NCBI GenBank assembly: GCA_009917545.1
Contig: QZDW01000011.1
Location: 62,001 to 126,000, forward strand
Direction: 5' to 3'
Source: a bacterium 1XD42-76
GTDB lineage: Bacteria; Bacillota; Clostridia; Lachnospirales; Lachnospiraceae
DNA length: 64,000 nt
Every line of letters begins with the position of its first letter. Position 1 is the stretch's first letter. Shown here piece by piece: positions 9,235 to 17,369 of the stretch. The position numbers and the translations under genes are program-made. The notes under the pieces are model-generated. The model did not search any database and was not told the origin of the DNA. It saw only the letters and a list, made by a program, of their open reading frames with translations.

Positions 9235-10542
9235 ATGAATTACACGACACAAATGGACGCGGCCAGACAGGGGATCATTACCAGGGAGATGGAGGCTGTG
9301 GCGAAAAAGGAGCACAGAAAGGCAGAGGAGATCCGCGATTTGACAGCAAAAGGGCAGGTAGTGATTCCCTGCAACCGGGTACATACCTGTATTGAGCCAA
9401 ATGGCATCGGTTCGATGCTGCGGACAAAGATTAACGTCAATCTGGGCGTGTCCCGGGACTGCCCAAATCTCGACACAGAGCTTGAAAAGGTGAACAGTGC
9501 GGTAAAAATGGGGGCAGAGTCCATCATGGATCTGAGCTCGTTTGGCGATACCAGACGGTTCCGCAGGTGGCTCACAGAGGAATGCCCGGCTATGATCGGT
9601 ACAGTGCCGATCTATGATGCGGTCGTCTATTACCACAAAGCGCTAAAGAGTATCACGACAAAGGAATGGCTGGATATTGTGAAAATGCATGCAGAGGATG
9701 GTGTGGATTTTATGACAATCCACTGCGGGATCAACCGTGCTACAGCGAACCGGTTTAAAGCGAACCGGCGTTTAATGAATCTTGTTTCCCGGGGTGGTTC
9801 CATCTTGTTTGCCTGGATGGAAATGACAGGGGAAGAGAATCCATTCTATGAACATTTTGATGAGGTTCTGGATATTTGCCGGGAATATGACGTGACATTG
9901 AGCCTCGGCGATGCCTGCCGCCCGGGATGTATCGAGGACGCCGGAGATGTTTCGCAGATCGAGGAACTCGTGACTTTAGGCGAGCTTACGAGGCGAGCAT
10001 GGGAAAAAGATGTCCAGGTCATTATTGAAGGGCCCGGTCATATGCCTTTAAACCAGATTGAAGCGAATATGAGGATTCAGAAGGAAATCTGTAAGGGGGC
10101 CCCTTTCTATGTGCTTGGCCCTCTGGTGACAGATATCGCGCCCGGCTATGACCACATCACAGCAGCGATCGGAGGTGCAATGGCAGCAGCATATGGGGCT
10201 TCATTCCTTTGCTATGTGACACCGGCTGAGCACTTGAGACTTCCGAATGTTGATGATGTGAAGGAGGGAATCATTGCTTCCCGAATTGCAGCGCATGCGG
10301 CCGACCTCGCGAAGGGTGTTCCGTGTGCGTCAGACTGGGATCATGAAATGAGCCTGGCCAGGAAGAGATTAGACTGGGAAACGATGTTTTCCCTTGCCAT
10401 TGACCCGGAGAAAGCCAGGCATTACCGGGCGCAGTCACAGCCGGAGAAGGAGGATACCTGCTCAATGTGCGGAAATTTCTGTGCAGTTAAAAATATGAAT
10501 CGTATTCTTGACGGTGAGATTGTCAGCATTTTCGATGAATGA
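9235..10542 (+). CDS. thiC: Phosphomethylpyrimidine synthase ThiC
   Basis: Radical-SAM enzyme of the cytoplasm that rearranges aminoimidazole ribotide into hydroxymethylpyrimidine phosphate, the pyrimidine precursor of thiamine. The 435-residue protein is the short form without the long N-terminal domain of enterobacterial ThiC. Clear family segments are [38 protein letters not shown] and [21 protein letters not shown]. The cluster-binding cysteines near the end are C409, C412 and C416 (CSMCGNFC), with three residues between the last two. The start at 9235 follows AGGAGGAGGCC. First gene of the riboswitch-controlled operon. Confidence 0.96.
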   Translation: MNYTTQMDAARQGIITREMEAVAKKEHRKAEEIRDLTAKGQVVIPCNRVHTCIEPNGIGSMLRTKINVNLGVSRDCPNLDTELEKVNSAVKMGAESIMDLSSFGDTRRFRRWLTEECPAMIGTVPIYDAVVYYHKALKSITTKEWLDIVKMHAEDGVDFMTIHCGINRATANRFKANRRLMNLVSRGGSILFAWMEMTGEENPFYEHFDEVLDICREYDVTLSLGDACRPGCIEDAGDVSQIEELVTLGELTRRAWEKDVQVIIEGPGHMPLNQIEANMRIQKEICKGAPFYVLGPLVTDIAPGYDHITAAIGGAMAAAYGASFLCYVTPAEHLRLPNVDDVKEGIIASRIAAHAADLAKGVPCASDWDHEMSLARKRLDWETMFSLAIDPEKARHYRAQSQPEKEDTCSMCGNFCAVKNMNRILDGEIVSIFDE

Positions 10543-10606
10543 AGCGTTACAGACGGATGAAAGGCTGGAAAACAGTGGCAGTCATGCAGGGAAAGGAGAG
10601 AATATT

Positions 10607-11116
10607 TTGAAGATAGCAGTAAAAAAGACAGCAGCAGCGGCCATGCTGACGGCTCTGACGGTGGCAATGTCAGGCTTTGCGGTTCCTATTGGCGCATCCA
10701 GATGCTATCCGGTTCAGCATCTGGTTAATGTAGTATGTGCAGTGTTTCTGGGCCCTGTCTGCGGGGTGATGACAGCTTTTAGTGCATCCCTTATACGTAA
10801 CCTGATGGGAACTGGAAGCCTGCTGGCATTTCCCGGCAGCATGGTAGGTGCATTTTTGTGTGCGATGGTCTATAAAAAGACTGGCAGGCTGTGGCTTACT
10901 TACCTTGGCGAGATGACGGGAACAGGAATTCTCGGCGGCATGCTCTGCTTTCCGGTGGCGACACTTATCATGGGGCGTGAGGCGGCGCTATTTACTTATG
11001 TGATTCCATTTTTGATGAGTACGGCCTGTGGAACGGTAATGGCTGCGATCCTGATGGGAGCACTCGAAAAGAGCCATGCGTTTGATTACCTGAAAAATAT
11101 TCTGGAGGCCGGGTGA
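10607..11116 (+). CDS. thiW: ThiW, thiazole-specific ECF transporter S component
   Basis: 169-residue integral membrane protein with about five hydrophobic segments. MKIAVKKTAAAAMLTALTVAMSGFAVPIGASRCYPVQHLVNVV and GSMVGAFLCAMVYKKTG are typical of ThiW, the substrate-binding subunit of an energy-coupling-factor importer for hydroxyethylthiazole. I choose the TTG at 10607 because AAAGGAGAG lies seven bases upstream; the longer frame beginning at 10508 runs inside thiC without a ribosome site. Its stop overlaps the thiD GTG start by four bases. Shared EcfA/T subunits must be encoded elsewhere. Confidence 0.9.
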   Translation: MKIAVKKTAAAAMLTALTVAMSGFAVPIGASRCYPVQHLVNVVCAVFLGPVCGVMTAFSASLIRNLMGTGSLLAFPGSMVGAFLCAMVYKKTGRLWLTYLGEMTGTGILGGMLCFPVATLIMGREAALFTYVIPFLMSTACGTVMAAILMGALEKSHAFDYLKNILEAG

Positions 11117-12111
11117 AGCGGGTGCTTACGATTGCCGGCTCTGATTGCTCCGGAGGAGCCGGTATCCAGGCGGATCTAAAGACTATCACAGCCTTTGGTA
11201 TGTATGGCATGAGTGTGATAACGGCTCTGACAGCCCAGAATACAAGAGGAGTCTTTGATGTCAGGGAAACAGATGAGAGAATGTTAAGGGGGCAGTTTGA
11301 GGCGGTCTGCTCTGATCTGCCGCCGGATGCGGTAAAGATCGGTATGCTGCCATCAGAGACTGCTGTTTTGGCTGTGGCAGATGCGCTTGAAAAATGGAAG
11401 CCGCGCCATGTTGTATGCGACCCGGTCATGGTATCGACGAGCGGGCGGACGCTGATGAGCCCGCAGGCAGAAGCGGCGGCAAGAGAGCTTTTATATCCCA
11501 GGGTGTCTCTCATAACGCCGAATATGTCGGAAGCCAAGCGGCTGCTGGCGCGGGAATTCCCGGATATGGACGGGAACATTCCGCCAGGGTTTAAAAGCAG
11601 TCCGGAAGAGGAATGCCGCAGAAGCAGAGCAGAGCTGGGAAGCAAGGCGGGGCCGGAAAATGAGGAGGAGCCGGAAAATAAGGCGATACAGGAAGATGCC
11701 GCCCGGATTCTGGGTGATCGCCTGAAGACATCAGTACTGGTAAAAGGCGGACATGTAACAGGAGGAGCGGATGACTGCCTCTATCATAATGGGCGGCTTG
11801 TCTGGTTTCGTTCGGAACGCCTGCCGGCGAAAAATTCACATGGGACAGGGTGTACGCTCTCTTCGGCGATTGCCTGCGGGCTCGCGGGCGGATGGCCGCT
11901 GGAGGATGCGGTGGCATTTGCCAAGGGATTTCTTTTCGAGGCTTTGCGGACAGAGCCGGGATTTGGACATGGAAACGGGCCTTTAAACCATTGCTTCGCA
12001 ATCCGGGAAGTGTTTCACCCGAAAAAGAAAGCCGGCAGTCCCTTGCATGAATCGGTAAGCATAGCGTATATATGGAGGAGAATCATATGGAAAGAGAGGA
12101 CAGGCAGATAA
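11113..12111 (+). CDS. thiD: Hydroxymethylpyrimidine (phosphate) kinase ThiD with an internal insertion
   Basis: Ribokinase-fold enzyme that phosphorylates HMP and HMP-P to HMP-PP. MKRVLTIAGSDCSGGAGIQADLKT is the N-terminal substrate motif, VCDPVMVSTSG and LITPNMSEAKRL follow, and NSHGTGCTLSSAIA is the anion-hole and catalytic-Asp-region motif. At 332 residues it is about 60 longer than usual. Roughly residues 155-195 (FPDMDGNIPP...EEEPENKAIQ) are an acidic low-complexity insertion, and the C-terminus carries an extra basic tail. The GTG start has GGAGG upstream and overlaps the thiW stop. The last bases overlap the thiM start. Confidence 0.92.
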   Translation: MKRVLTIAGSDCSGGAGIQADLKTITAFGMYGMSVITALTAQNTRGVFDVRETDERMLRGQFEAVCSDLPPDAVKIGMLPSETAVLAVADALEKWKPRHVVCDPVMVSTSGRTLMSPQAEAAARELLYPRVSLITPNMSEAKRLLAREFPDMDGNIPPGFKSSPEEECRRSRAELGSKAGPENEEEPENKAIQEDAARILGDRLKTSVLVKGGHVTGGADDCLYHNGRLVWFRSERLPAKNSHGTGCTLSSAIACGLAGGWPLEDAVAFAKGFLFEALRTEPGFGHGNGPLNHCFAIREVFHPKKKAGSPLHESVSIAYIWRRIIWKERTGR

Positions 12112-13283
12112 CAGGGCAGATCCTTGACTGTATCCGGTATACAAAAGCCGCGGCACCGTTACTTCATATGATACCGAATGATGTGACGGCCGGGTTTTGC
12201 GCGGACGCTATTTCTGCTGTGGGAGGCCGCCCGCTGATGGCAGTGGCAAAGGAGGAGATGAGAGAGATCGTTTCTTCAGCGGACGGACTTACCGTCAATC
12301 TGGGGCAACCGTCAGAGGAAAAATATCTGGCCTGCAAGGCGGCTTTGACAGCAGCAGCCGAATCCGGGATTTTCGTGACGCTTGACCCGGTGGGAGCAGG
12401 GGCCTCCGAATACCGCAGACAGATGATAAAAAAGCTTTTGGAGGTGCCCTGGTCAGGTGTAGTGAAAGGAAATGAGGCGGAGGTACATACGATTTTGACC
12501 GGATGCCTCACACATACCGGTGTGGACAGTCCGGACCATTTTGAGACAGGTCAGAATGCAGAAGCGTTTCTGAGAGCAATAAGGGCGCAGGGAAGGAGTA
12601 TCATTCTGGCGGTAACGGGGCAGCCGGATACCATTTTTTGGCTCTCTGACAGGGATGATAGGCTAAGACAGATTCGAATTAGCCACAGCCGCCGCCGGCC
12701 TTTCGTACTTGTGGGGACAGGATGTGTGGCAGGGGCACTTTTAGGGACGTTTCTGGCAGCAGAACATATGCGGGTACAGGAAAAGAAGGAGTCCGGGCAG
12801 GAAACAGATCCTGCTTTTTGTACGGAGCAGGCCGTCATTGCTGCGGCTGCTGCCCTCTCACTCGTGGCGTATGGGGGAGAACAGCAGGCCGGACAAGACG
12901 GACAGGAGGGGCAAGGCAGAGAAGCCGTACAGGAAAAACAGGCCGGACAAGAGGGGCGGGCCGGAGAGCGGAGGCAAGTCGATCATGCCAGACCGGGCGG
13001 ACAAATCGGCCAGGTCAGACAAAGCAGACAAGAGGGGCGGGCTGAACGGGAGGAGCAGAACAAGCAGTACAAACGAGATACAGAGCGATTCGGAAAGGTC
13101 TGCTCCGGATATGGGAGTTATAAAGCAGGTGTCCTTAACATACTGAGCTGTCTGGACGAAAGGGAATATACAAAATATCTGGAACGGCATCTTTCATATG
13201 ACCGGAAAATTCCGGCGGGTGCAGGGGGCTCTTTCCTTGAAAGGCCGGAGGCGAAGCCAGAAGAACAAGGAGACAGAGAATGA
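12087..13283 (+). CDS. thiM: Hydroxyethylthiazole kinase ThiM with a large low-complexity insertion
   Basis: Phosphorylates hydroxyethylthiazole for salvage into thiamine phosphate. Core motifs are LLHMIPNDVTAGFCADAISAVGG near the N-terminus, TLDPVGAGAS, GVVKGNEAEV and LVGTGCVAGALLGTFLA. The start at 12087 is preferred over 12072 because GGAGGAG lies just upstream. The protein has 398 residues against roughly 260-270 normally. The excess is a Gln/Gly/Arg/Glu-rich tract encoded by about 12880-13085, between the last core helices (YGGEQ... and ...GSYKAGVLNILS). The tract comes from degenerate repeats that keep the frame. Overlaps thiE by four bases (ATGA). Confidence 0.9.
   Translation: MEREDRQITGQILDCIRYTKAAAPLLHMIPNDVTAGFCADAISAVGGRPLMAVAKEEMREIVSSADGLTVNLGQPSEEKYLACKAALTAAAESGIFVTLDPVGAGASEYRRQMIKKLLEVPWSGVVKGNEAEVHTILTGCLTHTGVDSPDHFETGQNAEAFLRAIRAQGRSIILAVTGQPDTIFWLSDRDDRLRQIRISHSRRRPFVLVGTGCVAGALLGTFLAAEHMRVQEKKESGQETDPAFCTEQAVIAAAAALSLVAYGGEQQAGQDGQEGQGREAVQEKQAGQEGRAGERRQVDHARPGGQIGQVRQSRQEGRAEREEQNKQYKRDTERFGKVCSGYGSYKAGVLNILSCLDEREYTKYLERHLSYDRKIPAGAGGSFLERPEAKPEEQGDRE
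12880..13085 (+). repeat. In-frame degenerate repeat tract inside thiM
   Basis: Purine-rich segments recur. GGCCGGACAAGA occurs at 12887 and 12941 (54 apart), and ACAAGAGGGGCGGG at 12947 and 13028 (81 apart), with a related ACAGGAGGGGC at 12902. All spacings are multiples of nine, so the frame is preserved. The encoded peptide is a Q/G/R/E-rich linker. Confidence 0.7.
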
Positions 13284-13957
13284 AAATGAAACGATATGGA
13301 ATCCTATATTTGATTGCGGATCGGAGACAGGGAGACAGGAAGATTCTGGAGGCATTAGATGCCGGAGTGGATATTGTCCAGCTCCGGGAGAAAGAACGAA
13401 ACAGCGCAGAGTATCTGGAGGATGCTGTCTGGCTTGGCAGGGAGGCAGGGAAACGTGGAATTCTGTTCCTTGTCAACGACCGGCTGGATATTGCTCTGGC
13501 AAGCGGTGCAGATGGGGTGCATCTGGGGCAGGATGACCTTCCAGTGAGGCAGGCCAGACAGATTGCCGAACGATGCGGTCTGAAAAATTTTATTGTAGGT
13601 GCGACGGCCAGGACAAGAGAGCAGGCAGTCCGTGCTTTAAAGGATGGGGCTGACTATTTAGGAAGCGGAGCCTGGTATTCTACAGAGACGAAGCCAGGGG
13701 CGGCGTTGATTACAGATGCAACATACCGTGAAATTTTGGCGTCAGCCGACATCGCCAATGTGGCGATTGGCGGTTTGACGCCGGAAAACTGCGGACGTCC
13801 TCTGGAGCTGGGCGCAGACGGACTGGCTGTCTCCGCCGGAATTCTGTCCGCCCCTAGGGTGAAGGAGTCTGTATTGCAATTTAAGAAGAAATTGAGTGAA
13901 TACTGGCCATTGCCAGAAAATAGCAGGATAGAATGTAAGCGGAAGGCCGGAATGTGA
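13280..13957 (+). CDS. thiE: Thiamine-phosphate synthase ThiE
   Basis: Joins HMP-PP and hydroxyethylthiazole phosphate to thiamine phosphate. The TIM-barrel motifs are clear: YLIADR, VDIVQLREKE, LFLVNDRLDIALASGADGVHLGQDDLP, GATARTREQ, DYLGSGAWYSTETKPGA and VAIGGLTPEN. Length is 225 residues. The last ten or so (IECKRKAGM) are an unusual basic tail encoded by the start of a degenerate repeat stretch. The ATG overlaps the thiM stop, so the two are translationally coupled. Last gene of the TPP-regulated operon. Confidence 0.95.
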   Translation: MKMKRYGILYLIADRRQGDRKILEALDAGVDIVQLREKERNSAEYLEDAVWLGREAGKRGILFLVNDRLDIALASGADGVHLGQDDLPVRQARQIAERCGLKNFIVGATARTREQAVRALKDGADYLGSGAWYSTETKPGAALITDATYREILASADIANVAIGGLTPENCGRPLELGADGLAVSAGILSAPRVKESVLQFKKKLSEYWPLPENSRIECKRKAGM

Positions 13958-14030
13958 CTGAAAAGACAGAGCGTGAATAGAAGGCCAGAATGCGGATAGT
14001 GGGCAAAGGGCAAATAGAAAGCCAGGATAT
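13930..14030 (+). repeat. Degenerate tandem repeat at the 3' end of thiE
   Basis: A purine-rich unit of about 37-38 bases recurs three times. Its landmark is GGAAGGCCGGAATG (near 13941), AGAAGGCCAGAATG (near 13979) and AGAAAGCCAGGAT (near 14016). It covers the last codons of thiE and the gap before the next gene. Confidence 0.55.
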
Positions 14031-14125
14031 AAAAAATGTTTACAAAGCAGCAGAATAAAATGCTGGCAGGGAAACAGGACAGGAATGGAATGCCCGTCCA
14101 TGAAACAGGAAGGGGGAGAACCGAA

Positions 14126-14542
14126 ATGGAAGAGTCCAAAGAGCTTCTTGCACTTTTACGTGAGATTCGGGAACACGAAGCAGAGCAGAAGCGCTATGCC
14201 AGAAAGCAGTTTTATATGTCTTTCATTACAGCCGTGTGCAGCGGTACAATACTGGCATTGGTATCGGCCGCCTATTTATCCGTCGTTCCACACCTGCGCT
14301 CCACACTGAACGAGGCACGGACAGCAGCAAAAGAGCTTGGCGAGGTATCCGCACAACTTTCCGGGATTGATTTTAAAGGGATGGCAGAGCATATGGATGA
14401 GTTGGTTGCCACGAGCGAAAGCGGTGTCAACGATGCACTGGAAAAGCTGAACGCTATTGATATCGAGAAATTGAACCATGCCATTCAGGGGCTGTCTGAT
14501 GTGGTATCGCCGTTTGCCCGCTTTATGGAGCAGTTTGATTAA
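14126..14542 (+). CDS. Small single-pass membrane protein of unknown function
   Basis: A 138-residue protein beginning MEESKELLALLREIREHEAEQ. One transmembrane segment (FITAVCSGTILALVSAAYLSVV, about residues 33-55) is followed by a long amphipathic, probably coiled-coil, extracytoplasmic helix with KELGEVSAQLSGIDFKGMAEHMDEL. The start at 14126 is chosen for the GGGGGAGAA ribosome site; the frame upstream to 14036 is repeat-derived. It resembles generic MCP-stalk-like or DUF948-like proteins, but I cannot assign a family. It follows the thi operon by 170 bases and has its own terminator. Confidence 0.7.
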   Translation: MEESKELLALLREIREHEAEQKRYARKQFYMSFITAVCSGTILALVSAAYLSVVPHLRSTLNEARTAAKELGEVSAQLSGIDFKGMAEHMDELVATSESGVNDALEKLNAIDIEKLNHAIQGLSDVVSPFARFMEQFD

Positions 14543-14577
14543 CAAAAAGTGCTGGCATCAGCATATCAGCATTTTTG
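14543..14577 (+). terminator. Intrinsic terminator
   Basis: AAAAGTGCTG pairs with CAGCATTTTT (one G-T pair), closing the transcript of the small membrane protein and possibly readthrough from the thi operon. Confidence 0.7.
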
Positions 14578-14792
14578 GGCAGATCGAATGGTTGGCAGAC
14601 TGCATTTGTATGGGATGCCAACACAGGTATACAGCAGGAGAAATAATTTCCCTGCCATATACCTGCCTGGACAGCATACGAACCAATCAACATGCAAAAC
14701 GATCCGTATCCCAAACAAAGATTTAAAATCAATATTCGATAAATGTGTCCGGAAGCACCTGTTTATGAGAACCAGAGACCAGGGAGGGAGAT

Positions 14793-15833
14793 TCAGTCAA
14801 TCACAACATCCCATTCCTGTCTGGCTCTGGCCTCACCGACGATCGCTCCGGGAAGAGACTGGGCATGGAGTTTCTTTACAAGCCTCCAGGCCTGCTCTTC
14901 GGGAAGGGATACAAGAAGGCCGCCGGAGGTCTGCGGATCGGAAATGAGGTCGACCAGCGCCTGCTTGGCAGAAGGCTCCACAGACAGATGCGGTTTCACA
15001 TAGTCAAGATTGCGGTAAGCGCCGGCAGGAATAATGCCCGTTTCGGCGAGCTCTCTGGCGCCGTTAAGGAGCGGAACCCTGTGACTGTGCAGATAGAGGG
15101 TGACACCACTTCCGGACGCCATTTCATAGGTATGCCCCAGAAGGCCGAAACCGGTAATATCCGTGCATGCATGTACATCAGGGAACTCCTGAATCAGGCC
15201 AGCGGCCTTGGCGTTGAGAGTCGCCATACAAGTAATGGCGGCTTTATAATCTTCATCGGAGGCCAGGGAGGCCTTGGCGCCTGTGGTGAGTACACCGGTT
15301 CCGATCGGCTTTGTCAGAACCAGAGCATCGCCTGGTCTGGCACCTGCATTTTTGAGAATCCGCTCCGGATGGAGATATCCTGTAACGCAAAGCCCATATT
15401 TTGGCTCCGGATCCTGAATCGTATGCCCGCCGGCAATGACACATCCTGCTTCGACAGCTTTATCATGACCGCCCATAAGGATACGGCGAATCGTTTCCTT
15501 CGAAAGGCAGTTGGGGACGCAGAGAAGATTCATGGCTACGGCTGGTTGTCCGCCCATCGCGTACACATCGCTCAATGCATTAGCAGCTGCGATCTGGCCG
15601 AACCAGTAAGGATCGTCAACGATCGGGGTGAAAAAATCCACGGTATGAATGGCCGCCGTCACATCATTGATACGGTAAACACAGGCATCGTCGCTTGTCT
15701 CAAAGCCTACGAGCAGATTCGGATCTTTTATATTAGGAAGATTTTCCAAAATTTCTGTAAGGACGCCCGGTCCAAGCTTGGCTGCTCAGCCGGAGGCTGT
15801 TGTCATCTGTGTAAGCGGCAGTTCCTTTGCCAT
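14793..15833 (-). CDS. selD: Selenide, water dikinase SelD (selenoprotein, Sec at codon 16)
   Basis: Makes selenophosphate from selenide and ATP for selenocysteine-tRNA synthesis. An ATG at 15833 with GGAGG nine bases upstream opens MAKELPLTQMTTASG, then an in-frame TGA (15786-15788 on the minus strand) and AAKLGPGVLTEILENLPNIKDPNLLVG. The TGA sits where E. coli SelD has its catalytic Cys17, and K19 matches the conserved Lys. A short hairpin (GGAC/GTCC) starts 13 bases after the TGA, as expected of a bacterial SECIS. Reading through gives 346 residues, the normal length. A start at 15749 after the TGA would remove the active site. Divergent from yedF. Confidence 0.96.
15750..15788 (-). promoter_or_regulatory. 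UGA selenocysteine codon and putative bacterial SECIS hairpin in selD
   Basis: The UGA is followed after 12 bases by GGAC-CGGGC-GTCC, and a CCAAGCTTGG palindrome overlaps its base. The position fits the 16-37 base window of known bacterial SECIS elements. SelB recognition is inferred. Confidence 0.7.
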
Positions 15834-16118
15834 ACCAATACACCTCCCCGTATAGAATGTTCTGTAACCGTTCAGACGGCCAAACGGCTGCATTTGTTCC
15901 GACAAAATTTTTATATTCCCTATCATATCATTGAAAAGGAGAAAATGCAAGACTCGAAACAGCGGTACATGGCTGCATCAGGCAGCTGCTATTGAAAAAA
16001 GCTTTGGGAAATAAGAGGGGATTCAAATATCCTATTTGACGGAACTCCCATTATGACGGTAAAATGTTATGAAAGGCCGTATTTGGCCGGAAACGTTTTG
16101 AAAAGGAAGGGAAGCACT

Positions 16119-16733
16119 ATGGCAAAAGTAGTTGTAAATGCAGTTGGGGATCAGTGCCCAATTCCGGTTGTAAAAGCTACAAAGGCACTGAAAGCGATGA
16201 CGGAGCCGGGGGAGCTGGAGATTCAGGTAGATAATGCGATTGCAGTACAGAATCTGTCCCGCCTTGCCTCGAGCAAGGGACTTAAGGCGACGAGCGAGAA
16301 GAAGGCAGAGGAGTTGTATGTAGTGACGATTACACTTGATGCGCCGTTAAAGGACGAAGAGGATACGGATGCCGCATCCTGCATTCCGGACGTGCGGGGC
16401 AATCTGGTGGTGGCAATTGACAGTAACCGTATGGGGACAGGAAACGATGAGCTCGGGGCGGTTCTGATGAAAGGATTTATTTTCGCGCTGTCTCAGTTAG
16501 AGAAGCTTCCGAAAACGATACTTTTCTATAACGGCGGAGCCACAATCACGACGGAAGGCTCGGATTCTCTGGAAGATTTGAAGAATATGGAAGCGCAGGG
16601 TGTGGAAATTCTGACCTGCGGCACATGTCTTAACTATTATGGTCTGACTGAAAAGCTGGCAGTGGGAAGCGTCACAAATATGTATACGATTGTTGAGCGC
16701 TTAAATGACGCGACGAAGGTAATTAAGCCATAA
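16119..16733 (+). CDS. yedF: Selenium metabolism protein YedF (TusA-like plus DsrE-like)
   Basis: The 204-residue cytoplasmic protein starts MAKVVVNAVGDQCPIPVVKATKAL. Residues 1-70 form a TusA/SirA-like domain with the sulfur- or selenium-carrying C13 in a CPIP motif. The second half (NLVVAIDSNRMGTGNDELGAVLMKGFIFALSQLEKLPKTILFYNGG...LTCGTCLNYYGL) is DsrE-like with a CGTC pair. This fusion accompanies selD in selenium-using bacteria, though its exact reaction is not settled; delivery of reduced selenium to SelD is the usual suggestion. The ATG at 16119 has GGAAGGGAAG upstream; the earlier ATG at 16053 does not. Divergent from selD across about 285 bases. Confidence 0.9.
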   Translation: MAKVVVNAVGDQCPIPVVKATKALKAMTEPGELEIQVDNAIAVQNLSRLASSKGLKATSEKKAEELYVVTITLDAPLKDEEDTDAASCIPDVRGNLVVAIDSNRMGTGNDELGAVLMKGFIFALSQLEKLPKTILFYNGGATITTEGSDSLEDLKNMEAQGVEILTCGTCLNYYGLTEKLAVGSVTNMYTIVERLNDATKVIKP

Positions 16734-16773
16734 ACAGCCTTGTGCAGGCTGCGGGTAGCTGTGCCCGTTAAGC

Positions 16774-16895
16774 AACCTTTATGCGCCCACAGGTGAGCGC
16801 GCCACCATGAATGAAAGTAATCCATGCGCATTTGGCATCCCTGAATGTATGCCGCTTGACGGCGGCGGGGCTTTCACAGTAATCACGGCAGGAAG
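16774..16895 (+). repeat. Dispersed repeat copy B after yedF
   Basis: CAACCTTTATGCGCCCAC...GTGAGCGCGCCACC then ATGAATGAAAGTA, GGCATCCC and a GC-rich arm, ending CTTTCACAGTAA. GCGCCCAC and GTGAGCGC can form a tight hairpin with one mismatch. The head and tail recur at 20584-20660, and the head and middle recur inverted at 9041-9130. Confidence 0.75.
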
Positions 16896-17059
16896 TAAGA
16901 AGAATCGGCTGTCGCAAAATCCGGTAATTCCGCGATGTAATGGTGTGGTTCGCAGGATATCCGCACCGCCTGTTGTCGGAAACACCTGTTTTGCAGCAGC
17001 CCTTTTTGCATAATGACACGCATCATTGCGTCCTGTCCGCAATGCCAAAAACTGCAGGA

Positions 17060-17360
17060 GGAAAAAGCGGCAGAAGAACAAGGGAAACGGAAGGATGAAA
17101 GCGGCAGAAGGCAAGGGCGGTAGAAGAACAAAAGCAGCAGAAGGCAAGGCAGCAGAAAAACAAGAACGACAGAAGGATGAAAACGGCAGAGGGGCAAGAG
17201 CGACAGAAGAACAAAAGCAGCAGAAGGACAAGAGTAACGGAAAAACAAAAGCAACAGAAGAACGAGGGCAGCAGATAGGCAAGAACGACAGAAGGATAAA
17301 AGCAACAGAAGGATAAAAACAACAGAAGAATGAAAGCAGCGGAAAGGACAAGAGTAACAG
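17060..17360 (+). repeat. Purine-rich tandem array, about 17-nt period, about 18 units
   Basis: Units of 16-18 bases follow the consensus AARAGCARCAGAAGRAY, for example AAAAGCAGCAGAAGGAC, AAGAGTAACGGAAAAAC and AAAAGCAACAGAAGGAT. The strand is almost entirely purine apart from the C/T at fixed positions. With dispersed repeat copy B it fills the 636-base gap between yedF and the activase gene. The last unit merges into the AGGAGGAGG ribosome site of the activase. An open frame runs through it, but a 17-base unit does not keep frame, so it is not read as a gene. Confidence 0.85.
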
Positions 17361-17369
17361 GAGGAGGAC

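Noticed and set aside
14865-15995. Long plus-strand open frame opposite selD
   Set aside because: It mirrors the selD coding strand; selD with its Sec codon fully explains the stretch.
17026-17316. A 96-codon open frame rich in Lys, Glu, Arg and Gln between yedF and the activase gene
   Set aside because: It is the read-out of a purine-rich 17-base array; the unit does not keep frame, so the peptide is not conserved from unit to unit.
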